In this document: piece by piece, positions 33,707 to 42,469 of the stretch | Layout: each line of letters starts with the position of its first letter | How positions within the stretch are numbered: the stretch's first letter is position 1 | Program-made: the position numbers and the translations under genes | From: JBBTDV01 sp038042605 | Lineage (GTDB): Bacteria; Bdellovibrionota; UBA1018 | Direction: 5' to 3' | Assembly (NCBI GenBank): GCA_964358645.1 | Contig: CAYHPW010000019.1 | Location: forward strand, 1-48,001 | Length of the DNA stretch: 48,001 nucleotides | Notes under the pieces: generated by a model | What the model was told of the DNA's origin: nothing | Seen by the model: the letters and a program-made list of their open reading frames with translations, nothing else | Databases searched by the model: none

Positions 33707-34981
33707 ATGTTTGATAATATTGAATCACTCCTTCCGCAGAATGATTTAGTGAATGGTTCGGGCAAACTCAAAGTCATATCGATAGGTGACAATGAGCAAT
33801 CCCTTGACGAACTAAACAGTCTGCTTGAGACGCTAGGCGTAGTGTCCATTGGCCGTGTGTTTGCGGTATTACGTAAGATAAACCCAGCGACTTATATAGG
33901 CAAAGGCAAGCTAACCGAGCTATCTGAAATGGCTGTACGGCTCGGTGCTGGCGCGGTTGTAGTGGATGCAGAACTTTCACCAAAACAACTGGCGAATCTT
34001 GAAAAATCTGTTGGTAAACCTGCTTTGGACCGGCCAGGCGTGATAATAGAAATATTTTCACGACATGCGCGCACGCGAGAAGCAAAAAATCAAGTCGCGC
34101 TAGCCAGATTGCAATACCTGATGCCGAGACTGGCCCATTTCTGGACTCACTTCGAAAGACAAGACGGCGGTTCGACAGGAAGCCGCGGCATGGGTGAAAA
34201 ACAAATAGAAGTCGACAGACGGCTCATAAAACGCCAGATCCATATCCTCAATGGCAGGCTGAAAAACATTGAGTGTGAAAGAAAAATACAAAGGACAAAC
34301 AGAAAGGGAATCCTGAAGGTCGCTCTCGTGGGTTACACGAATGCTGGGAAATCAACTCTCCTAAATGCGCTTACCAACAGTAACGTGAATGCGGAAGACA
34401 AGCTGTTTGCGACACTTGATGCAAGTGTGCGTGCATTGGATCCCCATAGCCATCCGCCTGTTGTAGCGATCGATACCGTGGGATTCATAAGCCGTCTCCC
34501 GCCATCATTGATAGCGTCATTCCGAAGCACTCTCGAGGAACTCGTGGAATCGGATCTGCTGGTTCACGTAGTAGATGTAAGTTCCCCTTACGCGAAACAA
34601 CAGTTCGAAACAACCGAAACAATCCTGAAAGACTTAAATGTAGGCGCAAAACCAAGGATGGTAGTGCTCAATAAGGCTGATTTGCTGACAGGCGCTAATA
34701 CCAGGAACTGGTCAAAACTCATTTGTCCAGGAGCCATGGCCATCTCAGCCCTTGATAAAGCGGATGTATCAAAGCTACGTGAAACTATTTTGTCGCACTT
34801 CAGGTGTAAAATGGAATCTTGGGAGATTCTCTTGCCTTATAGTGAGAGCAAAATCGAGTCACAGCTATTCGTATATGGGAACGTCGAGGTGAATCGCCAC
34901 ATGGATAAAGGCACCTTTTACCGAGTTAGGATTGAAGAGCGTTGGGCAAGGAAACTGGGGCTGGAGAAATTTAAATTATGA
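33707..34981 (+). CDS. hflX: Ribosome-associated GTPase HflX
   Basis: A 424-aa GTPase that splits or rescues stalled ribosomes. The N-terminal glycine-rich nucleotide-binding domain is recognisable by VVDAELSPKQLANLE, DRPGVIIEIFSRHA and GSRGMGEKQIEVDRRLI. The G domain has the P-loop VGYTNAGKSTLL, AIDTVGFISRLP (G3) and LNKADL (G4). It is complete. It is divergent from the aminotransferase (70-bp gap) and overlaps the next gene by 4 nt. Confidence 0.96.
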   Translation: MFDNIESLLPQNDLVNGSGKLKVISIGDNEQSLDELNSLLETLGVVSIGRVFAVLRKINPATYIGKGKLTELSEMAVRLGAGAVVVDAELSPKQLANLEKSVGKPALDRPGVIIEIFSRHARTREAKNQVALARLQYLMPRLAHFWTHFERQDGGSTGSRGMGEKQIEVDRRLIKRQIHILNGRLKNIECERKIQRTNRKGILKVALVGYTNAGKSTLLNALTNSNVNAEDKLFATLDASVRALDPHSHPPVVAIDTVGFISRLPPSLIASFRSTLEELVESDLLVHVVDVSSPYAKQQFETTETILKDLNVGAKPRMVVLNKADLLTGANTRNWSKLICPGAMAISALDKADVSKLRETILSHFRCKMESWEILLPYSESKIESQLFVYGNVEVNRHMDKGTFYRVRIEERWARKLGLEKFKL

Positions 34982-36831
34982 AAACGTACATCTTTTTTAT
35001 CACGCTGCTGTCAGTGTTGATTATCGGTCATTCGCCGAATTCCACTTCAGCCACGGCTTCAATATATGAATTAATTCTGAAGATAGATCATGGCACGGCA
35101 ACGGAACCGCTTACGACTGAAAAAGCATGGTTGCTTGACCCTGGACAGTTAAACCCGCATCGCAGTAGATGGATACTGAGCCGTAACATCACGCTTGAAG
35201 GACTGAATATCGCCCCAAATAACCGTGTTATCGCAAAAGGCATAAATGCAGTTTCACGATCTTATGTCCGTGGCCCAGGGCCGTGGTTTAGTCAGCTCAG
35301 CGAGTTCCCGTGTCAAAAATACGGACAAGCCGATCAAGATGGCTGGTTTACTACTATTGAAGGTTCGCAAAGATCCGTTGAAAATGCCGCAAAACGATGG
35401 GCCGCTCTCCTTAGTGGAAGAAAAATTAAACTCTCCGTGGCGCTTAGCCATATTTCCGCAGCCACACCGGAACAAGCATTAAAATACGCGCGCCAGGCCT
35501 TCAAAAACTGGGTCGGTGAAATCAACATCGAATGGAAGGAAAAAATAATGCCATCCGTTCGCAAGGATGAGTGGAGTTATTATACTTCCATTGTTGATCC
35601 ACAAGGTATTTGTAACGAGACCAGGAAGACATGGATGGAGATGATGGAACCTGTGGCAATCGCTAATGAGCAAGTGACCAAGCTAAAGTTATTAGCCAGA
35701 GCCCCGGCGAAGCGCTGGAACGGCCTCTTTTCAGTCAGACTTAATATTTCCGTTGCGGATAAGAAATTAAACGGCCAATTTCTTATTGATTCTTCAGCAC
35801 CTACAAGCGTGATTTCCCCTCAATTCCTAGAGCGCCAGGGTATACCTTTAGCCTGGTTAGGCGTCAGAGGGGCTTTACCAAAGCGCCTTAAATGGAGCGG
35901 TATATCCTTAGACGGCAGCAAGCTGGCCAGATTGGCTGCAGTTGACAGCGTGGAAATGAGCGGTTTGATCCTTCCAATAAATAAATTCCTGTTTGGCGAG
36001 ACAGATCTGTTCAGCCCACCTGAGACCATTTCTAGTTGCTGCGACGGTATCATCGGCCAGGACGTGCTTGGAAAGCTGGTCTTTGAATTTAACCCGAGCC
36101 AACCAAGCGAGGTTCTAGTTTGGCAGTCTGAAGGGTTTTCTCTTCCAAAAGAAAAATCATGGGTATGGACCGAAGCCGCGCTGCTTGGCCATGAGATTGT
36201 AAGCGAGACATGCTCTTTATCAGGATTCACGGGCGTTAAGTGGGATACCGGCGATGAAGCATATATTGAAATCATCCGGCGACGTGAGAGGGAACAGCAA
36301 AATGCACCACGTGCTTCTTTGGGCGCCATTTCGTGTAATGGCCAGATGATGGTGGATAATATGCAGCTGCCTGCACCCACGCTGGCACAAAAAACTAGGC
36401 AGCTTGATAAGCTTCGCTACTCGGCTAAGGCGGGGATAGCATTTTTCGGGAACGGCCCTTTCGCCATGGATCTGCCTCACGGAAGGATGTGGTTCACGAA
36501 ATCGGCTTTTTCAAAAAAACCGCTACAAAACAAATCCGGGTTAAAGCTGCAATACATATTTAAAAACGGTGAACGTACTCTTGAAGTCACCGGCATAGCC
36601 AAGAAAAGCCCTGCTGGCGCACTGGCAAAACATGGCCTTAAACCTGGCATGTGCATTAGTAAGATCAATTCTATTCCCGCCGAGGACATGGACTTCTGGG
36701 AAATGGAAAAGCATCTAGCTGGCGCATATGGTACCACCGTCAGCATCCGTTGGCAGGCTGCCGGCAAAAACCAGCCTTCTTTTAAGGAAGCTCCTCTTAA
36801 TTTACTTGTTAACTTACTTGCGCTGCCCTAG
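34978..36831 (+). CDS. Secreted two-lobed aspartic-protease-like protein with C-terminal PDZ domain
   Basis: A 617-aa product with a signal peptide (KTYIFFITLLSVLIIGHS). Residues about 30-250 are unrecognised. The first lobe has FLIDSSAPTSVIS (Asp271-Ser-Ser in place of D-[ST]-G) and ends GIIGQDVLGKLVFEF. The second lobe has GVKWDTGDEAYIEI (Asp423-Thr-Gly) and ends GIAFFGNGPFAMDL. Each lobe thus repeats the retropepsin/Asp_protease_2 pattern, 152 residues apart. A PDZ domain closes the protein (SPAGALAKHGLKPGMCISKI). The altered first motif may mean one active lobe or a loss of activity. It is translationally coupled to hflX; its end overlaps the convergent DsbA-like gene by 18 nt. Confidence 0.78.
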   Translation: MKTYIFFITLLSVLIIGHSPNSTSATASIYELILKIDHGTATEPLTTEKAWLLDPGQLNPHRSRWILSRNITLEGLNIAPNNRVIAKGINAVSRSYVRGPGPWFSQLSEFPCQKYGQADQDGWFTTIEGSQRSVENAAKRWAALLSGRKIKLSVALSHISAATPEQALKYARQAFKNWVGEINIEWKEKIMPSVRKDEWSYYTSIVDPQGICNETRKTWMEMMEPVAIANEQVTKLKLLARAPAKRWNGLFSVRLNISVADKKLNGQFLIDSSAPTSVISPQFLERQGIPLAWLGVRGALPKRLKWSGISLDGSKLARLAAVDSVEMSGLILPINKFLFGETDLFSPPETISSCCDGIIGQDVLGKLVFEFNPSQPSEVLVWQSEGFSLPKEKSWVWTEAALLGHEIVSETCSLSGFTGVKWDTGDEAYIEIIRRREREQQNAPRASLGAISCNGQMMVDNMQLPAPTLAQKTRQLDKLRYSAKAGIAFFGNGPFAMDLPHGRMWFTKSAFSKKPLQNKSGLKLQYIFKNGERTLEVTGIAKKSPAGALAKHGLKPGMCISKINSIPAEDMDFWEMEKHLAGAYGTTVSIRWQAAGKNQPSFKEAPLNLLVNLLALP

Positions 36832-37890
36832 CTCGTCCTCAATGATCTCTGCAAAGGTCTCCATCGGAACGGCACCGCTTACTAGCTGACCGTTGACGAA
36901 GAATGTGGGCGTTGACTTGACGCCGATTTTCTCGCCGTATTCCAAGTCCTTGCTGACGAGATCGGCGTATTTCTTAGCCTTGATGCATTCAGAATACTTG
37001 GCTATGTCAGCCCCGGATTGCTTCGCGTAAGATTCGAGACTTGCAGTATCCAATTTGCTTTGATTCTTAAATGCTAGGTCATGAAACTTCCAAAACTTAT
37101 CACTGCTTTGCTCATTAACACACATCGAAGCCTCGGAAACCGGCTTTGCTTCCTGATGCATAGGCAATGGGAAGTGCTTGAATGCGACCCTGACTTTTTC
37201 ACCGTATTTTTTTCTTAACTCCGTGACCGTATCAGCCGCGCGTGCGCAGAACGGACACTGGAAATCAGAGAATTCGATAACAGTGATAGGGGCGTCGGCT
37301 TTTCCGGATACAGGCGCATTACCAACTTCCACAGGGATCTGTAATTTCGGCTTATTGAAGTAAATCTCAACCGGCGCATCCTTGGTGAGTTTGCCGACAT
37401 ATGCCTGGGTCAGCTCCTGGCGCTTCATTGACTGCAGGTATGAGTTAATGCGCTCCTTGATCTGCGGATTTATCTGTGTTTCTGGGATGTGTTTGTCTGC
37501 GACGAACTTCTTGTACTCAGCATCAGGAATCTTTATCTCCTTGCCAATCACTTTCTTGCTTATGAAATCTTCCTGGCTCATGCCGGCTTTCTTGGCCTCC
37601 GCTCCGATGAGCTTGTCCACGATCATTTTATTGAGGCGCTCCATCTTCATGGTATATTCCTGTTTCTTGAGCTCGAAAAAATCGAGTTTATCAGCGCCAA
37701 TCAAGGCCTCTTCAGAGATTTCTTCGCTGCCTATTTTTGCCACCACGCCGGAGCGAGGAGCGTCCTTATATACAAAATTTGGTTTTGTTGCTTTGGCTTG
37801 AGTATTCGTGCAAGACGCGGCGATTATGAAGCCTAAAAGCAAAGCTGCTGTTGTTCCCAGTGTAGCTGACAGATAAATTCTTTTATTCAT
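36814..37890 (-). CDS. DsbA-type thioredoxin lipoprotein with SurA-N-like domain
   Basis: A 358-aa product. The N-terminus ends in a lipobox, FIIAASC (Cys27). Residues about 45-170 form a helical SurA-N-like chaperone segment (GSEEISEEALIGADKLDFFE, ERLNKMIVDKLIGAEAKKAG). The C-terminal thioredoxin-fold oxidoreductase has the CPFC active site (FSDFQCPFCARAADTV) and the cis-Pro motif VKSTPTFFVNG. It would form or isomerise disulfides at the membrane surface, perhaps while holding unfolded clients. GGGAG upstream, within the end of the zinc-ribbon gene, is the ribosome site. The many Cys-rich exported proteins in the window are plausible substrates (inference). Confidence 0.9.
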   Translation of the reverse strand: MNKRIYLSATLGTTAALLLGFIIAASCTNTQAKATKPNFVYKDAPRSGVVAKIGSEEISEEALIGADKLDFFELKKQEYTMKMERLNKMIVDKLIGAEAKKAGMSQEDFISKKVIGKEIKIPDAEYKKFVADKHIPETQINPQIKERINSYLQSMKRQELTQAYVGKLTKDAPVEIYFNKPKLQIPVEVGNAPVSGKADAPITVIEFSDFQCPFCARAADTVTELRKKYGEKVRVAFKHFPLPMHQEAKPVSEASMCVNEQSSDKFWKFHDLAFKNQSKLDTASLESYAKQSGADIAKYSECIKAKKYADLVSKDLEYGEKIGVKSTPTFFVNGQLVSGAVPMETFAEIIEDELGQRK

Positions 37891-38206
37891 TTGGATAATC
37901 TCCCGGTCTACATCCTAAGGCCTGACCGCACCTTATGCAACGCCAAATTGTTTGTCGTGCCAGGCGGCGGTTAATTAAAAGCACTGCTCCAAGTCCAACT
38001 TGAATGGCAAACCAAATCCAGATAATCAATTTTCCACTGGCAAAGCCGCGCATCCTGTCTGCGACAAATATGAATATTATAAAACTCACACCGAACAAAA
38101 TATTCAATATAACGGGATACGGACGCACAAAACGTTTGGCAACCTGGCCTCCACAATGTGCGCATCTGTCTCGACTTTCGTAATTAAAAACACTGTGCGA
38201 TGTCAT
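37883..38206 (-). CDS. Small membrane protein with two CxxC zinc-ribbon halves
   Basis: A 107-aa product. RCAHCGGQVAKRF at the N-terminus and RCIRCGQALGCRP at the C-terminus would form one zinc ribbon; two membrane helices lie between (ILNILFGVSFIIFIFV and IIWIWFAIQVGLGAVLLI). With both termini on the same side the ribbon can close. It overlaps kdsD by 23 nt and the DsbA-like gene by 8 nt, so the three form one operon. No function was recognised. Confidence 0.75.
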   Translation of the reverse strand: MTSHSVFNYESRDRCAHCGGQVAKRFVRPYPVILNILFGVSFIIFIFVADRMRGFASGKLIIWIWFAIQVGLGAVLLINRRLARQTIWRCIRCGQALGCRPGDYPNE

Positions 38207-39179
38207 GCAGACGCACCACGCCCACCCAGTGCCCGTCTTGTTCCACCACTGGCAGGAAACTGATCTGACTCGGCCGATCTTCCATCAGCCTGAGTGCCTG
38301 GCTGGCCAAAGTGTCGGGTGTAATCGTCACCGGTTTTTTAGTCATTACGTCCTCAGCTCGGATGCTGAAAAATCTTTCTCTGTGCTGTAAAGCGCGTCGC
38401 AAATCACCATCGGTGATTACGCCGACCAGCATTTGTCCTTTAGCAACAAGAACTCCACCTAGTTTTTTTTCAGTTGATGATAAAACAACTTCGTCCATGG
38501 AAGCCTCCGGCGAAACAACGGCAACCTTCTCGCCCGCATGCATAACTTCAGAAACTAGCATGTTGAGCCGTTTTCCAAGCGAGCCCCCGGGATGGTTCTG
38601 GGCGAAAACGTGCTCATCAAAACCACGCGTGCGCATCAAAGCAATTGCCAATGCGTCCCCAATGGCTAGGGCAAGCGTGGTGCTGGCAGTCGGTGCAAGA
38701 TTATGAGGGCAGGCTTCCTGGGAAACAAAACCATCAATCCATACATCACAGCCCTGTGCGAGCTTGGAAGCTGGATTGCCGCCTATCCCGACAACAGGCA
38801 CGCCTATGTTTTTAAGTGACGGGAGAAGCTTTAAAAGTTCCTCGGTATTCCCGGTATAGCTAAGAGCTAGCACTACGTCGCGTTTTGTAACCAAACCAAG
38901 ATCACCATGAAGTCCTTCCGTTGGATGGAGATAAACCGCCAGACTTCCAGTGCTGCAAAGAGTGGAGGCGATTTTCTGGCCGATCTTTCCGGATTTGCCC
39001 ACTCCAGTGACTACGATCTTTCCACCGCCGGAAAGTGACTTCCGAAGGCAATCCACAGCCAGGCCTATCTGTCTGGCTGACTCGCCATGGCTGTCACTAG
39101 ACATAATTCTTTGGGCACAATCCAAGATTGCCTGACCCTCGCTTCGCAGCACCCTGACGATTTCTTCTATTACTTTCAT
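38184..39179 (-). CDS. kdsD: Arabinose-5-phosphate isomerase (KDO pathway)
   Basis: Converts ribulose-5-phosphate to arabinose-5-phosphate, the first step to KDO of LPS. The SIS domain has KIVVTGVGKSGKIGQKIAST, GDLGLVTKRDVVLALSYTG and the His-Pro segment FAQNHPGGSLGKRL. Two CBS domains follow, ending in VVEQDGHWVGVVRLHDI. The length of about 331 aa is normal. The start is ATG 39179, preceded by AGAAGAA; a TTG further upstream and a TTG at 39230 are less likely. An 18-bp in-frame tandem duplication covers the start region. The gene indicates an LPS-producing outer membrane. Confidence 0.96.
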   Translation of the reverse strand: MKVIEEIVRVLRSEGQAILDCAQRIMSSDSHGESARQIGLAVDCLRKSLSGGGKIVVTGVGKSGKIGQKIASTLCSTGSLAVYLHPTEGLHGDLGLVTKRDVVLALSYTGNTEELLKLLPSLKNIGVPVVGIGGNPASKLAQGCDVWIDGFVSQEACPHNLAPTASTTLALAIGDALAIALMRTRGFDEHVFAQNHPGGSLGKRLNMLVSEVMHAGEKVAVVSPEASMDEVVLSSTEKKLGGVLVAKGQMLVGVITDGDLRRALQHRERFFSIRAEDVMTKKPVTITPDTLASQALRLMEDRPSQISFLPVVEQDGHWVGVVRLHDIAQCF

Positions 39180-39196
39180 TTCTTCTATTACTTTCA
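39161..39196. repeat. Perfect 18-bp tandem duplication at the kdsD start
   Basis: TTTCTTCTATTACTTTCA occurs twice in direct succession (39161-39178, 39179-39196). Read on the kdsD strand it codes KVIEE-M-KVIEE in frame. The duplication supplies both a purine-rich SD-like stretch and a new ATG. Confidence 0.9.
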
Positions 39197-39254
39197 ATCT
39201 TTTTCTGCCTGCATAGTTGACAAAGCGCAATACCTTTCTATAGCCTTCAATTGT

Positions 39255-40628
39255 ATGCGAAAGCTATTTGTTTTTATGTCTGCGATTTTCTTATGTCTGA
39301 TCGCTTCCCCTTATAATTCCGCCGCAAAATCCCTGGGATTCACACTGATAAACAACAACTGGCAACATAACCAGCTACGTGTCAGCGTACTGGATGAACT
39401 CTCCGGCATTTCCATTGATGACGCCACAATTAGCGTCTCAAACATGGGCGGGTCTTGGAGCAATCTCCATGAGTTAACCGTATCCAAGAAAGGTTACTCA
39501 TCCATAACTATACTTGGTTTAAAAGGCGGGGATGTTCTTATCAGCCTAAAACCGTTGCCAAATAAACCAGATGATACTCCAGATGATACTAGTGATGTGA
39601 TCGCTACCGGTAGCATGGCGGATTGGCTGTTCCCGGAAATAACTAGCAAAGTGCGTGCTGGTTTTGTGTTGCGTACGCTTAGCGCGTTTGATCTTATTTC
39701 GTTCAACATATCTTATTTTGTTTCGCCTCTTAAAGACACAATAGATGTGTTCGGAAAGCGCGAGATCCCTTCAAACATATCCCTGCCAAGGCAGAAAATT
39801 TCTATATTCTTAAACAAGATAACACTGGATAAACCGGATTTCCGCCTGCCAATACAACGGGCCCAAAAAAGTCATCTTGTTGCATTACGTGGTGATATGG
39901 CCGTACGGCACTTGATAACAGGCATGAATGCAAACAAAGTTTCAAACGACATAATAAACAAGGTTAATTTTTTGGAAGCAGCCATAGCCGGTCCATTTAT
40001 CAAGGATGATAATTTTGCCGTGGATTTCACGCCGTTTCAGAAGCTTGCTAAAAAGCATACAGTGACGGTAGCGACACCGCCTTTTAAAGCCGACGTGGTT
40101 GTAATGGCCGTGATGGATCTGACGGGGGAGAAAGAATTTCTTGCGCCCACAGACGCAAAACTTGCGGTAAATTCTACTGTTGAACTAAAAGGCATTACAA
40201 ACCAGGCTTCCGATATTATTGCGGCGGCAGTGGCGAATAGAGGCGCGAAAATAAGCGGAATATTAAGCGGGAATGCTGGAGCATCATCAAGACTCGGGCC
40301 TTTTTTGGCTACCTCACCGGCAGCAGATGCGCACTCCCTGCCGCCTGAAGTTATAATCACCGCGCCGACTAACGGTCTTGGTGCCGCTGTTTTTGAGGCC
40401 AAGCATGCTTCCACCAGTCAGGTTGTGCCGCTATGGTATGTTTACTCACTACCATCGGTTGGGACAATCAAGTTTTCAACAACAGCATTTGCCGATGCTG
40501 GCAAAACAAAGCAATACTCCTCGATACAGATGGAGTTCGGTGAATCTTTTGCGGAGGAGTCCCTGGATGGCGCAACTCTGCTGCGTGATCTTAAGCGGTT
40601 CTCCAGGGCGACGGCGCAGATAAAATGA
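39255..40628 (+). CDS. Secreted protein with possible carboxypeptidase-regulatory-like N-terminal domain
   Basis: A 457-aa product. ATG 39255 begins a signal peptide (MRKLFVFMSAIFLCLIASPY, then NSAA|K); upstream in-frame codons overlap kdsD. Residues about 30-100 have the rhythm of a carboxypeptidase-regulatory-like beta sandwich (LRVSVLDELSGISIDDATI, then LTVSKKGYSSITI). A short PDDTPDDT linker leads to a long beta-rich region with no recognised domain. It is coupled by ATGA to the lipoprotein gene downstream, so the two probably act together in the envelope. Confidence 0.7.
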   Translation: MRKLFVFMSAIFLCLIASPYNSAAKSLGFTLINNNWQHNQLRVSVLDELSGISIDDATISVSNMGGSWSNLHELTVSKKGYSSITILGLKGGDVLISLKPLPNKPDDTPDDTSDVIATGSMADWLFPEITSKVRAGFVLRTLSAFDLISFNISYFVSPLKDTIDVFGKREIPSNISLPRQKISIFLNKITLDKPDFRLPIQRAQKSHLVALRGDMAVRHLITGMNANKVSNDIINKVNFLEAAIAGPFIKDDNFAVDFTPFQKLAKKHTVTVATPPFKADVVVMAVMDLTGEKEFLAPTDAKLAVNSTVELKGITNQASDIIAAAVANRGAKISGILSGNAGASSRLGPFLATSPAADAHSLPPEVIITAPTNGLGAAVFEAKHASTSQVVPLWYVYSLPSVGTIKFSTTAFADAGKTKQYSSIQMEFGESFAEESLDGATLLRDLKRFSRATAQIK

Positions 40629-41158
40629 GAAACCTTGTTTATTTAATATTAACAGTCACGCTGCTGACGGTGTACCCCGGTTGCCTGAAAGCTTATAAAC
40701 AGTCGGTGAACGGTGACACGATGAAGGTGTTCGGCCGCATTTACCGCACTGATTTTAATACGGCATGGCAGGCCGTGCTTGATGCTTTAAAGCAAAATGC
40801 GCATGACGTAGTGAACCGTGATGGTGGATTCATCCAGACCAAATGGACGGATAACACATCCGAAAAGAATTTCACCGATTCTTTTGGGAATGCTGATTCA
40901 TACCTAAAGGCCCAGTACAGGTTCATAGTTAATGTCGCGAAAGGTTTTTACAACGGCCAGCAATCCGTGAAAGTCACCGTTCAAAAGGAACAGCTCATCC
41001 AGCGTGATGTCTTGGAGGGATGGCGTCCTGTCGAAACCGATTCCATCGATGAAAACACACTTCTCTACAGGATAGAGCGGTTGATTTACATAAGGCACCG
41101 GCTCGCACAGCTCGACGATGAAAAGGCCAAGGAAGCGATCAAGGGTGAGGGGTTTTAG
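40625..41158 (+). CDS. Putative outer-membrane lipoprotein, BamC-like fold possible
   Basis: A 177-aa product. The N-terminus ends in TVYPGC, a lipobox-like motif (Cys20). The body has YRTDFNTAWQAVLDALKQN, RDGGFIQTKWTDN and RFIVNVAKGFYNGQQSVKV. This pattern (a helix after FdtaW.a...aL, then a strand with a Trp after Gly-x-Ile) is seen in BamC/NlpB-like and related lipoprotein domains. The assignment is tentative. The gene starts inside the end of the preceding secreted-protein gene. Confidence 0.65.
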   Translation: MRNLVYLILTVTLLTVYPGCLKAYKQSVNGDTMKVFGRIYRTDFNTAWQAVLDALKQNAHDVVNRDGGFIQTKWTDNTSEKNFTDSFGNADSYLKAQYRFIVNVAKGFYNGQQSVKVTVQKEQLIQRDVLEGWRPVETDSIDENTLLYRIERLIYIRHRLAQLDDEKAKEAIKGEGF

Positions 41159-41205
41159 CAAAAACTGCTACAGACAGATGCTAAAAAAAAATATAAAAAC
41201 TATTT

Positions 41206-42264
41206 ATGATGATTTACGAAATCAATATAAAAGCGGACAGGCAAGTGGCAGGCAAATTCGCCAAATGGCTGCCCGAACATGTGAAGAAAGTTCTCGCATG
41301 CCCTGGTTTTATTACTGCTCATTGGTTTAAGACTGACGAGCCAGAGGCGACGCGAGTCCCATGGACAGTTCAATATGAAGTTGAAAGCGAAACGGCTTTG
41401 GAAAATTATCTCAAAGAAGCCTCGACGCAATCAAGTCCACGGATTTTTGAGGAAGCCAAGAAGGAATTCGGCGATCAAATCGCGATAAGCAGCCGCGCTT
41501 TAAAAAAAATCTCGGAGTTTTCCTCGGTGTTTTCGGACGAAAGCCGCCAGCTGAGCGATTACCCCAAGCTTCACTGCCCGTTCATCCGCCAGAACTTCAA
41601 AGTAAAATATGAAGACTGGAAGAAGATGGGCTCGAAATTCGAGCTAAAAACCCCGGAAGCCTATCTTGTCATCAACCAGGTCAATCCCGGCTATGAATGG
41701 GTTTTTGAGGATTCCGATACGTTCGCCTGTGAAAAACTGGATGGAACCAACGTAAAGATATTAACCAAAAGCGGCCGCCTGATAGTGATACAAAATCGTT
41801 TGAACATAATCGACCCGCTGCAGGTCATGAAAGGTAATACTTATATTACTGAGGCTATTTTTCAATCGATCGGGAAGGACTATGTGAAAGAAACAGGAGA
41901 GCAGGCTGGAGAAGTCATCGGGCCAAAACTCCAGGGGAATCCATATAAGCTTGATGTTCACCTGTGGTACCCGTTTGAAAAAGCTATCACGGATTTGCGC
42001 TATCGTTCTTTTGACGAGCATGACAGGAATTTTGATAATTGGAGTAGCTGGTTTAAAGACCATCTTTTCTCCCGCTTTTTTTCCAAGAGAGCGGCACGAC
42101 TAGGCACGGATGAGAAGGTCTTCGCCGAAGGTGTCGTGTTTTATAATTTAAAAAGGAAATCAGAAAGCAAGACCTGGATGGCCAAGCTCCGTCGCGATAT
42201 GTTCCTATGGTTTTACGATGGGATTGAAATTATTGGGTATGATAAAGCAGGCGTAATTAAGTAA
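41206..42264 (+). CDS. DUF4286-RNA ligase fusion (ATP-dependent ligase-type nucleotidyltransferase)
   Basis: A 352-aa product. Residues 1-95 match the DUF4286 pattern (MIYEINIKADRQVAGKFAKW, then HVKKVLACPGFITAHWF), normally a stand-alone about 100-aa protein. The remainder is a nucleotidyltransferase of the RNA ligase group. Motif I is CEKLDGTNVKI with the nucleophile Lys177. A segment like motif IIIa is GEVIGPKLQGNPY, motif IV is FAEGVVFYN and motif V is WMAKLRRD. It should form a covalent lysyl-AMP and seal or cap RNA ends. No end-healing enzyme, tRNA or RNA target is nearby. It is a single gene between two envelope genes; no good SD sequence precedes the double ATG. Confidence 0.82.
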   Translation: MMIYEINIKADRQVAGKFAKWLPEHVKKVLACPGFITAHWFKTDEPEATRVPWTVQYEVESETALENYLKEASTQSSPRIFEEAKKEFGDQIAISSRALKKISEFSSVFSDESRQLSDYPKLHCPFIRQNFKVKYEDWKKMGSKFELKTPEAYLVINQVNPGYEWVFEDSDTFACEKLDGTNVKILTKSGRLIVIQNRLNIIDPLQVMKGNTYITEAIFQSIGKDYVKETGEQAGEVIGPKLQGNPYKLDVHLWYPFEKAITDLRYRSFDEHDRNFDNWSSWFKDHLFSRFFSKRAARLGTDEKVFAEGVVFYNLKRKSESKTWMAKLRRDMFLWFYDGIEIIGYDKAGVIK

Positions 42265-42469
42265 AATTTCACGCCTGACGCGCAGTATAAAGACTATATC
42301 CTTACATATATCAAGCTCGTTTTTGAGCTACAAATCAGCCGCCTGAAGGGTTGACTAATTTTGTGTATTTTGGGATTAGACAAACCGTGCATAGTAGCAA
42401 TTTGAATAATTAATTTAACGGCGAACATTGGTGGATTCGCCAGAAGTTAAAAAGAAAGGGAGATTGATT
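42265..42469. other. Intergenic leader region with a small hairpin
   Basis: A 205-bp gap before a small secreted protein gene. GGCGAA (42420-42425) and TTCGCC (42436-42441) form a six-bp stem in the leader, 17 nt before the SD sequence. TTGACT at 42351 could be a -35 box, but the matching -10 (ATTAGA) is poor. Confidence 0.35.

Noticed and set aside
33637..33849. Upstream extension of the aminotransferase gene
   Set aside because: It runs antisense into hflX; the family N-terminus begins at the ATG at 33636.
39087..39254. Upstream extension of the secreted protein at 39255
   Set aside because: These codons overlap kdsD in antisense and precede a clear signal-peptide ATG at 39255.
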